6,727 nucleotides of DNA from Actinomycetota bacterium (GCA_023379515.1 JAMCQQ010000015.1:1-6727), one strand, 5' to 3'. Counted from the first letter of the stretch, positions 1 to 6,242 are shown. Translations and numbers: made by a program. Notes: generated by a model from the letters alone, not told the origin.

Positions 1-428
1 TCTCTTTTGCTTATAAGATTATTGATGGTTTTTTTCCTGGAATCTAAGTCTGATGGATCGCCAAGAAGAGGTCTGTCTTCTGCATTTTTTAGTCTTTCAA
101 AGGCTTGCCCGGAAGAAACAGAAAGATATACTATAATACTGTTTTTCTTTATGAAATCCATATTTTCTTTTCGCTCGACAACACCACCGCCACAGGCAAA
201 TACACAATTTTCATTTATGTAAATTTTTTTTATGACCTCGCTTTCAACATCCCTGAAATATTTCTCGCCTCCATATTTAAATATTTCTGATACTTTTCTG
301 TCTTCGGCTATCTCGATAACTTTATCCAGGTCTATAAACAAAAAATTTAATCTTTTGGCAAGAATTTTGCCAACAGTAGTTTTACCCGAACCCATAAAAC
401 CAATTAAAGAAATATTTTTAAAATCCAT
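1..428 (-). CDS. aroK: Shikimate kinase, 3' end cut by window edge
   Basis: Cytoplasmic enzyme that phosphorylates shikimate to shikimate 3-phosphate with ATP, the fifth step of the shikimate pathway. Reading from the ATG at 428, 142 residues are visible and the frame is still open at base 1; the family is usually about 170 residues, so roughly 30 are missing. The N-terminus MDFKNISLIGFMGSGKTTVG carries the P-loop (GSGKTT, residues 13-18). Asp33 and Asp35 in FIDLD are the metal/shikimate-binding acids, Arg59 in GGEKYFRD and the Gly80-82 triplet bind shikimate, and DRPLL (118-122) contains the lid arginine. The start lies only 18 bases after the aroC stop with no recognisable Shine-Dalgarno site, which suggests co-transcription and possibly coupled translation with aroC. 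Whether it is fused to a following domain such as AroB cannot be seen. The identification is firm. Confidence 0.95.
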   Translation of the reverse strand, partial: MDFKNISLIGFMGSGKTTVGKILAKRLNFLFIDLDKVIEIAEDRKVSEIFKYGGEKYFRDVESEVIKKIYINENCVFACGGGVVERKENMDFIKKNSIIVYLSVSSGQAFERLKNAEDRPLLGDPSDLDSRKKTINNLISKR

Positions 429-446
429 ATAAAATAAACTTATTTA

Positions 447-1640
447 CTAAATTTCCTTCAAATACTTTTTATAATTATTATAGCTTTCAAGAATTTCTTT
501 CAGGTTGTCCTTACCGAATTTATCCTGAAAAGCATTTAATATTTCTATGGCCAGCACTGCTTCCCCAACAACGGCCGCACTGGGAACAGCGCATATATCC
601 GATCTTTCACTAAGGCTATTCTCCATAGCCTTTGTTTTTATATTTACTGATTGCAGTCCTTTTGCAGTCGTTGGAATGGGCTTAGCAGAAGCTGTTATAA
701 TAATGGGCTGCCCATTTGACATGCCGCCCTCAATTCCTCCGGCTCTGTTTGTTTTTCTGTAAAATCCCTGTATATCATCATAGTAAATCTCATCATGAAA
801 CTCTCTTCCGTGGAAAAATGGAGCCAAGAAACCTTCCCCGATTTCCACAACTTTAATTGACGGAATACTCATAAAAGCCGCTGCAATTTTCGCATCAAAA
901 CGATTATCCCATTGGCCAAATGAGCCCAACCCTGGGGGGAGCCCGGATGCTATTACTATAAACTTACCGCCCAAAGTATCACCTTCCTTTTTAGCTTTAT
1001 CAATTTCTTCGATCATAAGCTTTGAAATTTCTTCATCCGGACATCTGACAGGTGATTTTTCAATATCTTCCAAAATTTGAACATTACTTATATTACCCTG
1101 TAATAAAACATTTAAAGAATCAATAAGTTTCTTGTTCTTGGTTTTTGTTTTGACCAGCCAAAAACCTATGTCCCCAATCTGCTCAACATAACTATAAATA
1201 TTAATATCAAGATGCCTTAAAACCAGTTTGGAGAATGCCCCGATACAGACTCTTGCGGCAGTTTCTCTTGCGCTGCTTCGTTCAATTACATCTCTTATAC
1301 TTTCGAGTCTGTATTTCAGAAATCCGCTAAGATCCGCATGTCCCGGCCTTGGATTTAATAGGCTCTCTTCAATTTTCAGCTTCTCGTTCCAGTTTTGCCA
1401 GTCCTTATTAAATATTAAAAAAGATATTGGTGAACCTGTACTTTTATTCTTTCTTACACCCGAAAGAATTTTTACATTATCGGATTCAATTTTTACTCTT
1501 CCGCCCCTGCCGTATCCTTTCTGGCGCCTGGAAAGCTCATAATTAATAAAATCTGCATCAATTTCTATACCCGAAGGATATTCGCTGATTATTCCTGAAA
1601 GTGCTTCACCGTGAGATTCTCCTGCCGTTAAAAATCTCAA
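447..1640 (-). CDS. aroC: Chorismate synthase
   Basis: Converts 5-enolpyruvylshikimate 3-phosphate to chorismate using reduced FMN, the last common step of aromatic biosynthesis; cytoplasmic. The 397 residues are close to the usual length (about 360-400). Visible signatures: N-terminal RFLTAGESHGE with catalytic His10, RPGHAD with the second catalytic His101, the flavin/substrate stretch RSSARETAAR (121-130), NRAGGIEGGMSNG (298-310) and ERSDICAVPSAAVV (345-358) with Asp348. The start codon is TTG; it is chosen because the family normally begins exactly at this MRFLTAGESHG position and an AAAGGA Shine-Dalgarno site lies 8 bases upstream. It follows the prepilin peptidase gene by 92 bases, which hold a possible promoter, and precedes aroK by 18 bases. 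All key residues are present, so it should be active. Confidence 0.98.
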   Translation of the reverse strand: MRFLTAGESHGEALSGIISEYPSGIEIDADFINYELSRRQKGYGRGGRVKIESDNVKILSGVRKNKSTGSPISFLIFNKDWQNWNEKLKIEESLLNPRPGHADLSGFLKYRLESIRDVIERSSARETAARVCIGAFSKLVLRHLDINIYSYVEQIGDIGFWLVKTKTKNKKLIDSLNVLLQGNISNVQILEDIEKSPVRCPDEEISKLMIEEIDKAKKEGDTLGGKFIVIASGLPPGLGSFGQWDNRFDAKIAAAFMSIPSIKVVEIGEGFLAPFFHGREFHDEIYYDDIQGFYRKTNRAGGIEGGMSNGQPIIITASAKPIPTTAKGLQSVNIKTKAMENSLSERSDICAVPSAAVVGEAVLAIEILNAFQDKFGKDNLKEILESYNNYKKYLKEI

Positions 1641-1648
1641 ATTTTAAG

Positions 1649-1654
1649 TCCTTT
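1649..1654 (-). promoter_or_regulatory. Ribosome binding site of aroC (supports TTG start)
   Basis: AAAGGA on the minus strand, 8 bases ahead of the TTG codon at 1640-1638. It decides the start: no ATG or GTG lies at the expected N-terminus, and the encoded protein begins exactly where chorismate synthases normally begin. Confidence 0.75.
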
Positions 1655-1663
1655 CACAATATG

Positions 1664-1693
1664 ATTATAAAAATCAACTAAGTGTTATGCCTA
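1664..1693 (-). promoter_or_regulatory. Possible promoter for aroC-aroK
   Basis: Minus-strand TATAAT (1664-1669) is a perfect -10 hexamer; 18 bases upstream lies TAGGCA (1688-1693), a 4/6 match to TTGACA. Transcription would start near 1657, giving a leader of under 20 bases with the AAAGGA site close to the 5' end. The -35 is weak and lies in one copy of a direct repeat. A second TATAAT (1709-1714) lies upstream with an equally weak TTTAAA at 1732-1737, so which one is used, if either, is uncertain. Confidence 0.4.
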
Positions 1694-1712
1694 GTAATAA
1701 TGCCTATTATTA
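1687..1712. repeat. Direct repeat and AT-rich palindrome ahead of aroC
   Basis: On the minus strand TAGGCAT occurs twice with a 13-base period (1687-1693 and 1700-1706). The upstream copy is also the loop of a perfect 7-4-7 inverted repeat, TAATAAT-AGGC-ATTATTA (1695-1712). The downstream copy covers the possible aroC -35 element. The position fits a regulator-binding site, but the stem is entirely A/T, and such repeats arise by chance in AT-rich spacers. Confidence 0.35.
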
Positions 1713-1732
1713 TAAACTAAAATAAAAACCTT

Positions 1733-2521
1733 TTAAATAAAGCCAACATACCACCTCAATATATATTCCCCAATAAACAGTGCTATTATGCTGCCGACAG
1801 AAATAAATGGTCCAAAAGGAATTTCCTGGCTTAATTTCTTTTTTCTTGAAATAATCAAGATTAAACCTGAGATTGAACCAAGCAGAAATCCAAGAAACAA
1901 TCCGACTATTACATTTTTTACCAGGAAAGCCCCCAGCATCAAGCTCAGTTTAACATCACCCATACCCATTCCCTTAGGATAAATCAAATGAATTATTAGC
2001 ATAAAAGTAAAAGCCCCGGCACAATATGCAAGCGGCAGCCACCACCTTCTGGAATTTTCCAAAACAACTATAAGTGTACTTATCGATAAGCCAATCAAAG
2101 TAAATGGAAGAACTATTTTATTGGGTATTATTTTAAATTTCAGATCTATAAACGATATAATAATTAATATGCTGCATAATATTATGCCTCTGCTCAAATA
2201 TAATCCGTATGACCTAAATCCGAAAAATACATAATTTGCAAGAAATAACAATGCGGTCAATATTTCTACAAGAGCATTTTGATAACTTATAAAAGGAATC
2301 TTCTTCTTGCATGATTTGCATCTGCCTCCCCTTAAACCAAGTGTGGCCAATGGGATTTTAGTATAAAATGCTATTTTTGTGCTGCATTCAGAACAATTAT
2401 TGACAGGTTCAAAAATTGGTAATTTTCTTGGGATTTTATAAATGAACAGGTTTAATAAGCTTCCCGTAAATAAGCCAGATAAAAAAAATAAAATATAAAA
2501 AAATATTTCTTTTGCTGCCAT
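1733..2521 (-). CDS. pilD: A24 family prepilin peptidase (leader peptidase / N-methyltransferase)
   Basis: Integral inner-membrane aspartic protease that removes the leader of type IV prepilins or pseudopilins and, in bifunctional members, methylates the new N-terminus. The 262 residues match the full-length PilD/GspO type, not the short archaeal or TadV type. In order: a first membrane helix (residues 6-28) ending in GSLLNLFIYKIPR; a cytoplasmic zinc-binding loop with two CxxC pairs (Cys43/46 and Cys68/71); several membrane helices; the catalytic acids Asp126 (SFIDLKFKIIPN) and Asp189 (GMGMGDVKL); and the conserved EIPFGPF near 233-239. The ATG at 2521 is the earliest usable start because an in-frame stop lies three codons upstream; there is no clear Shine-Dalgarno site. 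No pilin or assembly gene is in the window, so its substrate is unknown. The gene stands between ychF and aroC with 92 bases on each side and has its own promoter candidate. An A24 peptidase beside aro genes is also known in mycobacteria and some Gram-positive anaerobes. Confidence 0.95.
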   Translation of the reverse strand: MAAKEIFFYILFFLSGLFTGSLLNLFIYKIPRKLPIFEPVNNCSECSTKIAFYTKIPLATLGLRGGRCKSCKKKIPFISYQNALVEILTALLFLANYVFFGFRSYGLYLSRGIILCSILIIISFIDLKFKIIPNKIVLPFTLIGLSISTLIVVLENSRRWWLPLAYCAGAFTFMLIIHLIYPKGMGMGDVKLSLMLGAFLVKNVIVGLFLGFLLGSISGLILIISRKKKLSQEIPFGPFISVGSIIALFIGEYILRWYVGFI

Positions 2522-2534
2522 TCGTAATTAATTT

Positions 2535-2560
2535 TACAATCAAGATTGTATATTTATACA
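2535..2560. repeat. Two overlapping palindromes in the pilD leader
   Basis: A perfect 7-2-7 palindrome, TACAATC-AA-GATTGTA (2535-2550), shares four bases with a perfect 6-2-6 palindrome, TGTATA-TT-TATACA (2547-2560). Together they give alternating TACA/TGTA half-sites just downstream of the pilD -10 element, between the probable transcription start and the ATG at 2521. This is a typical operator position for a dimeric repressor. With two-base loops they are better DNA sites than RNA hairpins. No regulator gene is in the window to pair with it. Confidence 0.45.
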
Positions 2561-2565
2561 TAAGC

Positions 2566-2594
2566 ATAATAACATAATTATTATCATTAGTCAA
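2566..2594 (-). promoter_or_regulatory. Sigma-70-type promoter for the prepilin peptidase gene
   Basis: TTGACT (2589-2594; 5/6 to TTGACA), a 17-base spacer and TATTAT (2566-2571; 5/6 to TATAAT), with a TGT just ahead of the -10 that forms an extended -10. Spacing is ideal and the start would fall near 2559, about 38 bases ahead of the gene. This is the best promoter in the window and implies the peptidase gene, and perhaps aroC-aroK, can be transcribed separately from ychF. Confidence 0.65.
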
Positions 2595-2613
2595 AAAGTG
2601 TCATACAAAAGAG

Positions 2614-3711
2614 TTATATATTAAATCTGAATTCAACTACATCTCCATCATTAATTATATATTCCTTACCTTCAAGCCTAACAAGTCCATTTTCTTTTGC
2701 CTTGCTGTATGAGCCCAGCTCAAGGAGTATGTCGGAAGGAATAATTTCAGCACGTATAAAACCTCTTTCAAAGTCAGTATGTATTTTAGCAGCAGCCTTC
2801 GGAGCCTTGTCTCCTTTCTTTATCGTCCATGCCCTGACTTCGTCTCTGCCAACCGTTAAAAAACTTATCAGTCCCAGAAGCTTATATGAAGATTTGATTA
2901 ACCTATCAAGTCCTGATTGTCCTATCCCAAGTTCTTGAAGGAATATTCCTTTCTCCTCATCATCCAATTGAGCTATTTCTTCCTCTATTTTTGCACATAT
3001 AACAACAACTTCGGAATTTTCTTTTCCGGCATAATCGATAATTCTTTGAACTGGTGTCATGTTCAATATATCCTTACCGATGTCTTTTTCAGAAATATTT
3101 ACTGCATAAATTACTGGTTTTGCAGTTAAAAGAGAAAGTGGATTGATTAATTTCTGTTCTTCCTGGCTAAGCTGCATGTTCCTGATGAGGATATCCTTTT
3201 CGAGACTTTCTTTTATATGCTCCAGGATTGTAAGCTCAGCCTTAATTTTATTATCACCGTTTTTCGATAATTTCTCAATATTCCGTATTTTTTTCTCAAG
3301 ACTTTCAATATCAGTAAGGATCAGCTCCAGATTTATAATTTCAATATCATTCAAAGGATCAATTTTGTTTCCTAAATGCATAACATTTTCATTTTCAAAG
3401 CATCTTATGGTATGAATTATTGCATCAACTTCACGGATATGTGCCAGGAATCTATTTCCTAAGCCTTCACCCCTGATTGAGCCGCTGACAAGGCCGGCAA
3501 TATCGATAAATTCTATGGTAGCCGGAGTAGTTTTTTTAGGATTGTACATTTTTGTCAGTCTTTCAAGTCTTACATCTGGTACCATTACGATCCCAACATT
3601 TGGTTCAATGGTGCTGAATGGATGGTTGGCAGTTTGCACACCCGCTTTAGTCAGAGCATTAAATAACGTACTTTTTCCAACACTGGGCAATCCCAAAATT
3701 CCTAATTTCAC
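2614..3711 (-). CDS. ychF: YchF/OLA1 family redox-regulated ATPase
   Basis: Universally conserved Obg-type P-loop protein that hydrolyses ATP rather than GTP; in E. coli it binds ribosomes and is linked to stress responses and translation. Length 365 is normal. Visible parts: P-loop GLPSVGKST (7-15), switch I-like NHPFSTIEPNVG (29-40), G3 DIAGLV (70-75), a charged helical segment likely to form the coiled coil (about 120-190), the altered G4 motif NISE (205-208) in place of NKxD, which is the reason the family prefers ATP, and a C-terminal TGS domain (about 282-365) with FLTVGRDEVRAWT and DFERGFIRAE. The start is GTG, backed by AAAGGAG four bases upstream and by MKLGILGLPSVGKST matching the usual N-terminus. 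It sits between aroE (200-base spacer) and the prepilin peptidase gene, with its own promoter candidate and a striking inverted repeat upstream. It is an unexpected neighbour in an aro cluster. Confidence 0.97.
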   Translation of the reverse strand: MKLGILGLPSVGKSTLFNALTKAGVQTANHPFSTIEPNVGIVMVPDVRLERLTKMYNPKKTTPATIEFIDIAGLVSGSIRGEGLGNRFLAHIREVDAIIHTIRCFENENVMHLGNKIDPLNDIEIINLELILTDIESLEKKIRNIEKLSKNGDNKIKAELTILEHIKESLEKDILIRNMQLSQEEQKLINPLSLLTAKPVIYAVNISEKDIGKDILNMTPVQRIIDYAGKENSEVVVICAKIEEEIAQLDDEEKGIFLQELGIGQSGLDRLIKSSYKLLGLISFLTVGRDEVRAWTIKKGDKAPKAAAKIHTDFERGFIRAEIIPSDILLELGSYSKAKENGLVRLEGKEYIINDGDVVEFRFNI

Positions 3712-3715
3712 TTGA

Positions 3716-3722
3716 CTCCTTT
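3716..3722 (-). promoter_or_regulatory. Ribosome binding site of ychF (supports GTG start)
   Basis: AAAGGAG on the minus strand with a short four-base spacer to the GTG at 3711-3709. It is the strongest Shine-Dalgarno match in the window and lies two bases after the end of the large inverted repeat, so folding of the leader could influence access to it. Confidence 0.75.
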
Positions 3723-3724
3723 TA

Positions 3725-3772
3725 TGGTTATAACAAAGTTTAGATTAACTCAAACTTCGTAGATTATAACCA
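3725..3772 (-). promoter_or_regulatory. Nested inverted repeat in front of ychF
   Basis: Outer arms TGGTTATAA (3764-3772 on the minus strand) and TTATAACCA (3725-3733) are perfect 9-base complements. Inside them CGAAGTTT (3752-3759) pairs with AAACTTTG (3734-3741), eight pairs with one G-U in RNA, around a 10-base loop; only a four-base bulge (3760-3763) interrupts the whole. The 5' outer arm contains five bases of the TATAAT of the candidate promoter and the 3' arm ends next to the ychF Shine-Dalgarno site. It could act as a DNA operator, or the inner hairpin could be a 5' stem-loop stabilising the mRNA. No known riboswitch family is recognised. Confidence 0.55.
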
Positions 3773-3790
3773 CTTCAAGCAAATATTCAA
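3763..3790 (-). promoter_or_regulatory. Candidate promoter for ychF
   Basis: Perfect -10 TATAAT (3763-3768) with TTGAAT (3785-3790; 4/6 to TTGACA) 16 bases upstream. The predicted start near 3756 leaves a leader of about 45 bases holding the inner hairpin and AAAGGAG. The -10 overlaps one arm of the outer inverted repeat. Confidence 0.5.
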
Positions 3791-3878
3791 TAGTATTTTA
3801 TGAATAAAAATAATGTTATGTGCGTATGCGAAGAAACACTTTAGATATAACTTTGAAATAGCATTAGCAGTTATGACA

Positions 3879-3919
3879 GCAAATAAAATTTGCTTAATTT
3901 AGGAGATCTGAATTAAGCA
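3879..3919 (-). terminator. Possible terminator or alternative hairpins at the end of aroE
   Basis: On the minus strand TGCTTAATT (3911-3919) and AATTAAGCA (3891-3899) form a perfect 9-pair stem with an 11-base loop; its first arm contains the aroE stop codon. It is followed by AATTTTATTT, a broken T tract. A second perfect stem, GCAAAT-TTT-ATTTGC (3879-3893), shares three bases with the 3' arm of the first, so the two hairpins cannot both be complete. The stems are AT-rich and hence weak for an intrinsic terminator; an mRNA 3' end or a DNA-binding site are alternatives. The remainder of the 200-base spacer holds no gene. Confidence 0.4.
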
Positions 3920-4785
3920 GAATCTAGAATTATTTTTTTTATTTCATTTGTATCGGGTAAGATACCGAACCAGATTTTAAAAGAGTAAGCTGCCTGGTTT
4001 ATAAGCATATCAATTCCGGTCACAATTGTTGCCCCTTCCTTCTTACCCTTCTGAATAAATTTTGTTTCCCAGGGATTATAAACCATCTCGAATATAAATT
4101 TATCTTTTAAGTTCCACTTTGAAGGTACCGGCAACAATTTTTTTAATTCTTTTTTTGATTCCAAATTCATACCTGCAGGAGAGCAATTTACGATTAAATC
4201 AATATTTTCAATTTCACTATTTAAGTCATTCAAATCTTCAACAACTTCAATACTCGAAATTTTATTAAAAATATTTATCAATTCCAAAGCTTTGTTCCGT
4301 ATAATATCAAAAACATAAATCTTACCAACTTTCTTTTGACCCAACCCATAAACTGTACTCTTTGCAACCCCTCCGGCGCCAATAACCAGACATTTTTTAC
4401 CTGTCCACAGGAATTTTTTATCATCCAGGGCCTTTATAAACCCGGGAACATCAGTGCTGTAACCAATCGAAATGCTTCCGGAAGAAACTTTATCCTGAAT
4501 AAACTTAACAGTATTTATTGCCTTAATAAATGATGCTGTCTTATCTGTTTGATCAACCAGAGTAAAAATTTTTTCCTTAAACGGCATCGTCACATTTAAT
4601 CCTATAAATTCCAGGTTCCTGGTACCAATAAAAGCCTGTTCCAAATTATTTTCAGTTGGCTCAAAAACCACATATAGGCAGTTTTTCTTGTACTTGCTGA
4701 TGAAATAATTCTGTATTTTAGGAGAAAGGCTGTGGCGGGCAGGATTACCAAAAAGACCTATTAGTTTTGTATTAGAATCTGTCAT
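3913..4785 (-). CDS. aroE: Shikimate dehydrogenase (NADP+)
   Basis: Reversibly reduces 3-dehydroshikimate to shikimate with NADPH in the cytoplasm. Length 290 is typical. The substrate domain has GNPARHSLSP (13-22) with shikimate-contacting Ser19 and Ser21, NVTMPFK (64-70) with catalytic Lys70, INT with Asn91, and the catalytic Asp112 in GYSTDVPGF, where most enzymes read GxNTD. The Rossmann domain has GAGGVAK (136-142) and NCSPAGM (200-206). The C-terminal TGIDMLINQAAYSFKIWFG returns to the substrate site through Gln264. The ATG at 4785 fits the family N-terminus, although no clear Shine-Dalgarno site precedes it. An ATG at 4810 is out of frame and stops quickly. The gene follows the acylphosphatase gene by 71 AT-rich bases, so the two may share a transcript. 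The Asn-to-Ser change in the GxNTD motif is modest and should not abolish activity. Confidence 0.96.
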   Translation of the reverse strand: MTDSNTKLIGLFGNPARHSLSPKIQNYFISKYKKNCLYVVFEPTENNLEQAFIGTRNLEFIGLNVTMPFKEKIFTLVDQTDKTASFIKAINTVKFIQDKVSSGSISIGYSTDVPGFIKALDDKKFLWTGKKCLVIGAGGVAKSTVYGLGQKKVGKIYVFDIIRNKALELINIFNKISSIEVVEDLNDLNSEIENIDLIVNCSPAGMNLESKKELKKLLPVPSKWNLKDKFIFEMVYNPWETKFIQKGKKEGATIVTGIDMLINQAAYSFKIWFGILPDTNEIKKIILDSA

Positions 4786-4856
4786 GGTTAATAATTTTTT
4801 CTATTTTCATGATTTTGAATTAAGCTATATAATTATTTAAATAATGTTTTTATTCA

Positions 4857-5144
4857 TCAATATTTTATCTCAAATGAGTCATAAATTGGAGGGTCCTTAA
4901 TTTCTTCCATCTCAACTTGAGATACCTGAGAAAAAGACGGACCGTTTTTAACTTCACGTATGAATTTACTTAAAATATCAGGCTCTCCCTGACAAACAAT
5001 CTCAACTTTATCATCATAAGTATTTCTTACATATCCTTTTATATTATACCGTACCGCCCTGTATTGAGCAAAATATCTAAATCCGACTCCCTGCACTCTG
5101 CCTGATAATAGGAGATTATAAGTTTCTATTTTTTTTTGACTCAT
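4857..5144 (-). CDS. acyP: Acylphosphatase
   Basis: Small cytoplasmic enzyme that hydrolyses acyl phosphates such as acetyl phosphate or carbamoyl phosphate; its physiological role in bacteria is poorly defined. The 95 residues match the family (about 90-100) and contain the single alpha/beta domain. GRVQGVGFRYF (15-25) is the phosphate-binding loop with catalytic Arg23, and GYVRNTYDDKVEI (37-49) carries catalytic Asn41; the C-terminus contains the usual GPSFSQV segment. The ATG at 5144 lies a few residues before the first beta strand, as expected; no Shine-Dalgarno site is evident. It stands between an SDR gene (111-base gap) and aroE (71-base gap). A link with aromatic biosynthesis is not expected from known chemistry, so co-location alone should not be read as function. 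Confidence 0.95.
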   Translation of the reverse strand: MSQKKIETYNLLLSGRVQGVGFRYFAQYRAVRYNIKGYVRNTYDDKVEIVCQGEPDILSKFIREVKNGPSFSQVSQVEMEEIKDPPIYDSFEIKY

Positions 5145-5255
5145 CGATTTAAAATTAGATTTTTCATCATCGGTAATTAAGTATATAACACATATTCAGA
5201 GTGATAAAGATTAAATTAAAAAGAATCCTCTTTATGGTCATCATTTGACATTTTT

Positions 5256-6236
5256 TTACAATGCTCCGTACTCCTTTAACCACTTTATATTATCTTCAAC
5301 AGCTTTTTTTATAACGCGTGGAAAATATCCCAAATCATTGCTGGCTTTCTTATGGCTGATTGAAGAATTACTTAAAAGAGTATATATGGAATATCTGGTA
5401 AAAAGGGGCTGGGTTCTTGCAAGTTTATAATATATGGGAGAAAAAGTGGCAGCAGTTTTAGCCAGCATAACAGGAATTTTAAAACGAGGTTTTTTAATTC
5501 CTGTTATATCTTCCAGAATTGACATAAGTTCATCAATGGTTATTCTTTCTCCCGATAAGATATAGCTCTCTCCCATTTTCCCTTTATCGCATGCTAAAAT
5601 GCAGCCTGCTGCAACATCTCTGACATCTACAAAATCATAAGCACCTTCCATGGAAAACATCAATTTTCTATTAACAAAGTCAATAAAAGTTTTACTTAAT
5701 GACGAAATTTTATAATCATAGGGCCCTATAACACCTGTTGGGCATACTATTACGGCATCAAGACCATTGCTGGTCGATTTAAATACATCCAAACTGGCTT
5801 TAGCTTTGGACCTGGCATATTCACCAATGGCATTGTCAATACCGAAGGGCAAGCTTTCATCAATGATTACTCCGCAAGGAGGCTCTTTTATTGCATGTAT
5901 CGAACTAATATAGATCAGACGTTTGACCCCGCACATTATACAGGCTTTTATAACATTCCGGGTGCCCTCTACGTTGGTTTCATATATTAATTTATTTCTG
6001 CCTGACAAAATTGAAATTTCTGCAGCTGAATGAAAAACTACTTCAGCATGCCTAAAAGCTTTTAATAAAGAATCAAGATCCAGAATATTACCTAATGCTT
6101 TTTCAACTTTCAGTCCTTCCAAAACGGCTTTATTTGATGTTTTGCGTATTAAAGCTTTTACCGTTTTACCTCTTGCAAGCAGCTCTCTTACAATGACATT
6201 TCCTACATGTCCTGTTGCACCGGTAACAACATGCAT
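5256..6236 (-). CDS. NAD(P)-dependent epimerase/reductase, extended SDR (HpnA / dihydroflavonol reductase-like)
   Basis: Extended short-chain dehydrogenase/reductase of 326 residues, probably cytoplasmic or membrane-associated. The N-terminus MHVVTGATGHVGN has the TGxxGxxG nucleotide-binding motif (5-12). FHSAA (68-72) and NVEGTRNVI (88-96) are typical of the extended group. YISS (109-112) and Tyr140/Lys144 in EYARSK supply the Ser-Tyr-Lys active site. PTGVIGPYD (166-174), DFVDVRDVA (201-209) and LGYFPR near 302-307 followed by a Trp are shared with HpnA and dihydroflavonol-4-reductase-like proteins. The substrate cannot be read from sequence: a nucleotide sugar, sterol-like or polyisoprenoid compound are all possible. 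Start choice is supported by AAAGGA (6243-6248) six bases before the ATG. It lies 62 bases downstream of a glycosyltransferase, which favours a role in sugar or lipid-glycan chemistry, but hopanoid involvement is unproven. Confidence 0.88.
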   Translation of the reverse strand: MHVVTGATGHVGNVIVRELLARGKTVKALIRKTSNKAVLEGLKVEKALGNILDLDSLLKAFRHAEVVFHSAAEISILSGRNKLIYETNVEGTRNVIKACIMCGVKRLIYISSIHAIKEPPCGVIIDESLPFGIDNAIGEYARSKAKASLDVFKSTSNGLDAVIVCPTGVIGPYDYKISSLSKTFIDFVNRKLMFSMEGAYDFVDVRDVAAGCILACDKGKMGESYILSGERITIDELMSILEDITGIKKPRFKIPVMLAKTAATFSPIYYKLARTQPLFTRYSIYTLLSNSSISHKKASNDLGYFPRVIKKAVEDNIKWLKEYGAL

Positions 6237-6242
6237 TCTTGA

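Noticed and set aside
7..432. Three short plus-strand frames at the left edge
   Set aside because: The minus strand encodes shikimate kinase with all its motifs across the whole stretch, so these are antisense artefacts.
547..762. Open frame on the plus strand opposite aroC (and similar plus-strand frames at 1228-1542, 1788-1982, 2702-2938, 3143-3415)
   Set aside because: They lie antisense to clearly conserved genes, have no RBS or recognisable domain, and their composition is that of a complementary-strand shadow.
4786..4810. Upstream ATG at 4810 as an alternative aroE start
   Set aside because: It is out of frame with aroE, has no RBS and ends after about a dozen codons.
4832..4845. 14-base palindrome ATTATTTAAATAAT between acyP and aroE
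   Set aside because: Made only of A and T in an A/T-dominated spacer, with no loop and no nearby promoter; chance is the likelier explanation.
5175..5200. TGTTATATA as an extended -10 promoter for acyP
   Set aside because: The -10 itself matches only 4/6 and no acceptable -35 lies 16-18 bases upstream.
5216..5233. Weak hairpin AAAGA-GGAT-TCTTT followed by TTAATTT after the SDR gene, as a terminator
   Set aside because: Only five pairs with a single G-C and a broken T tract; too weak to call in sequence this AT-rich.
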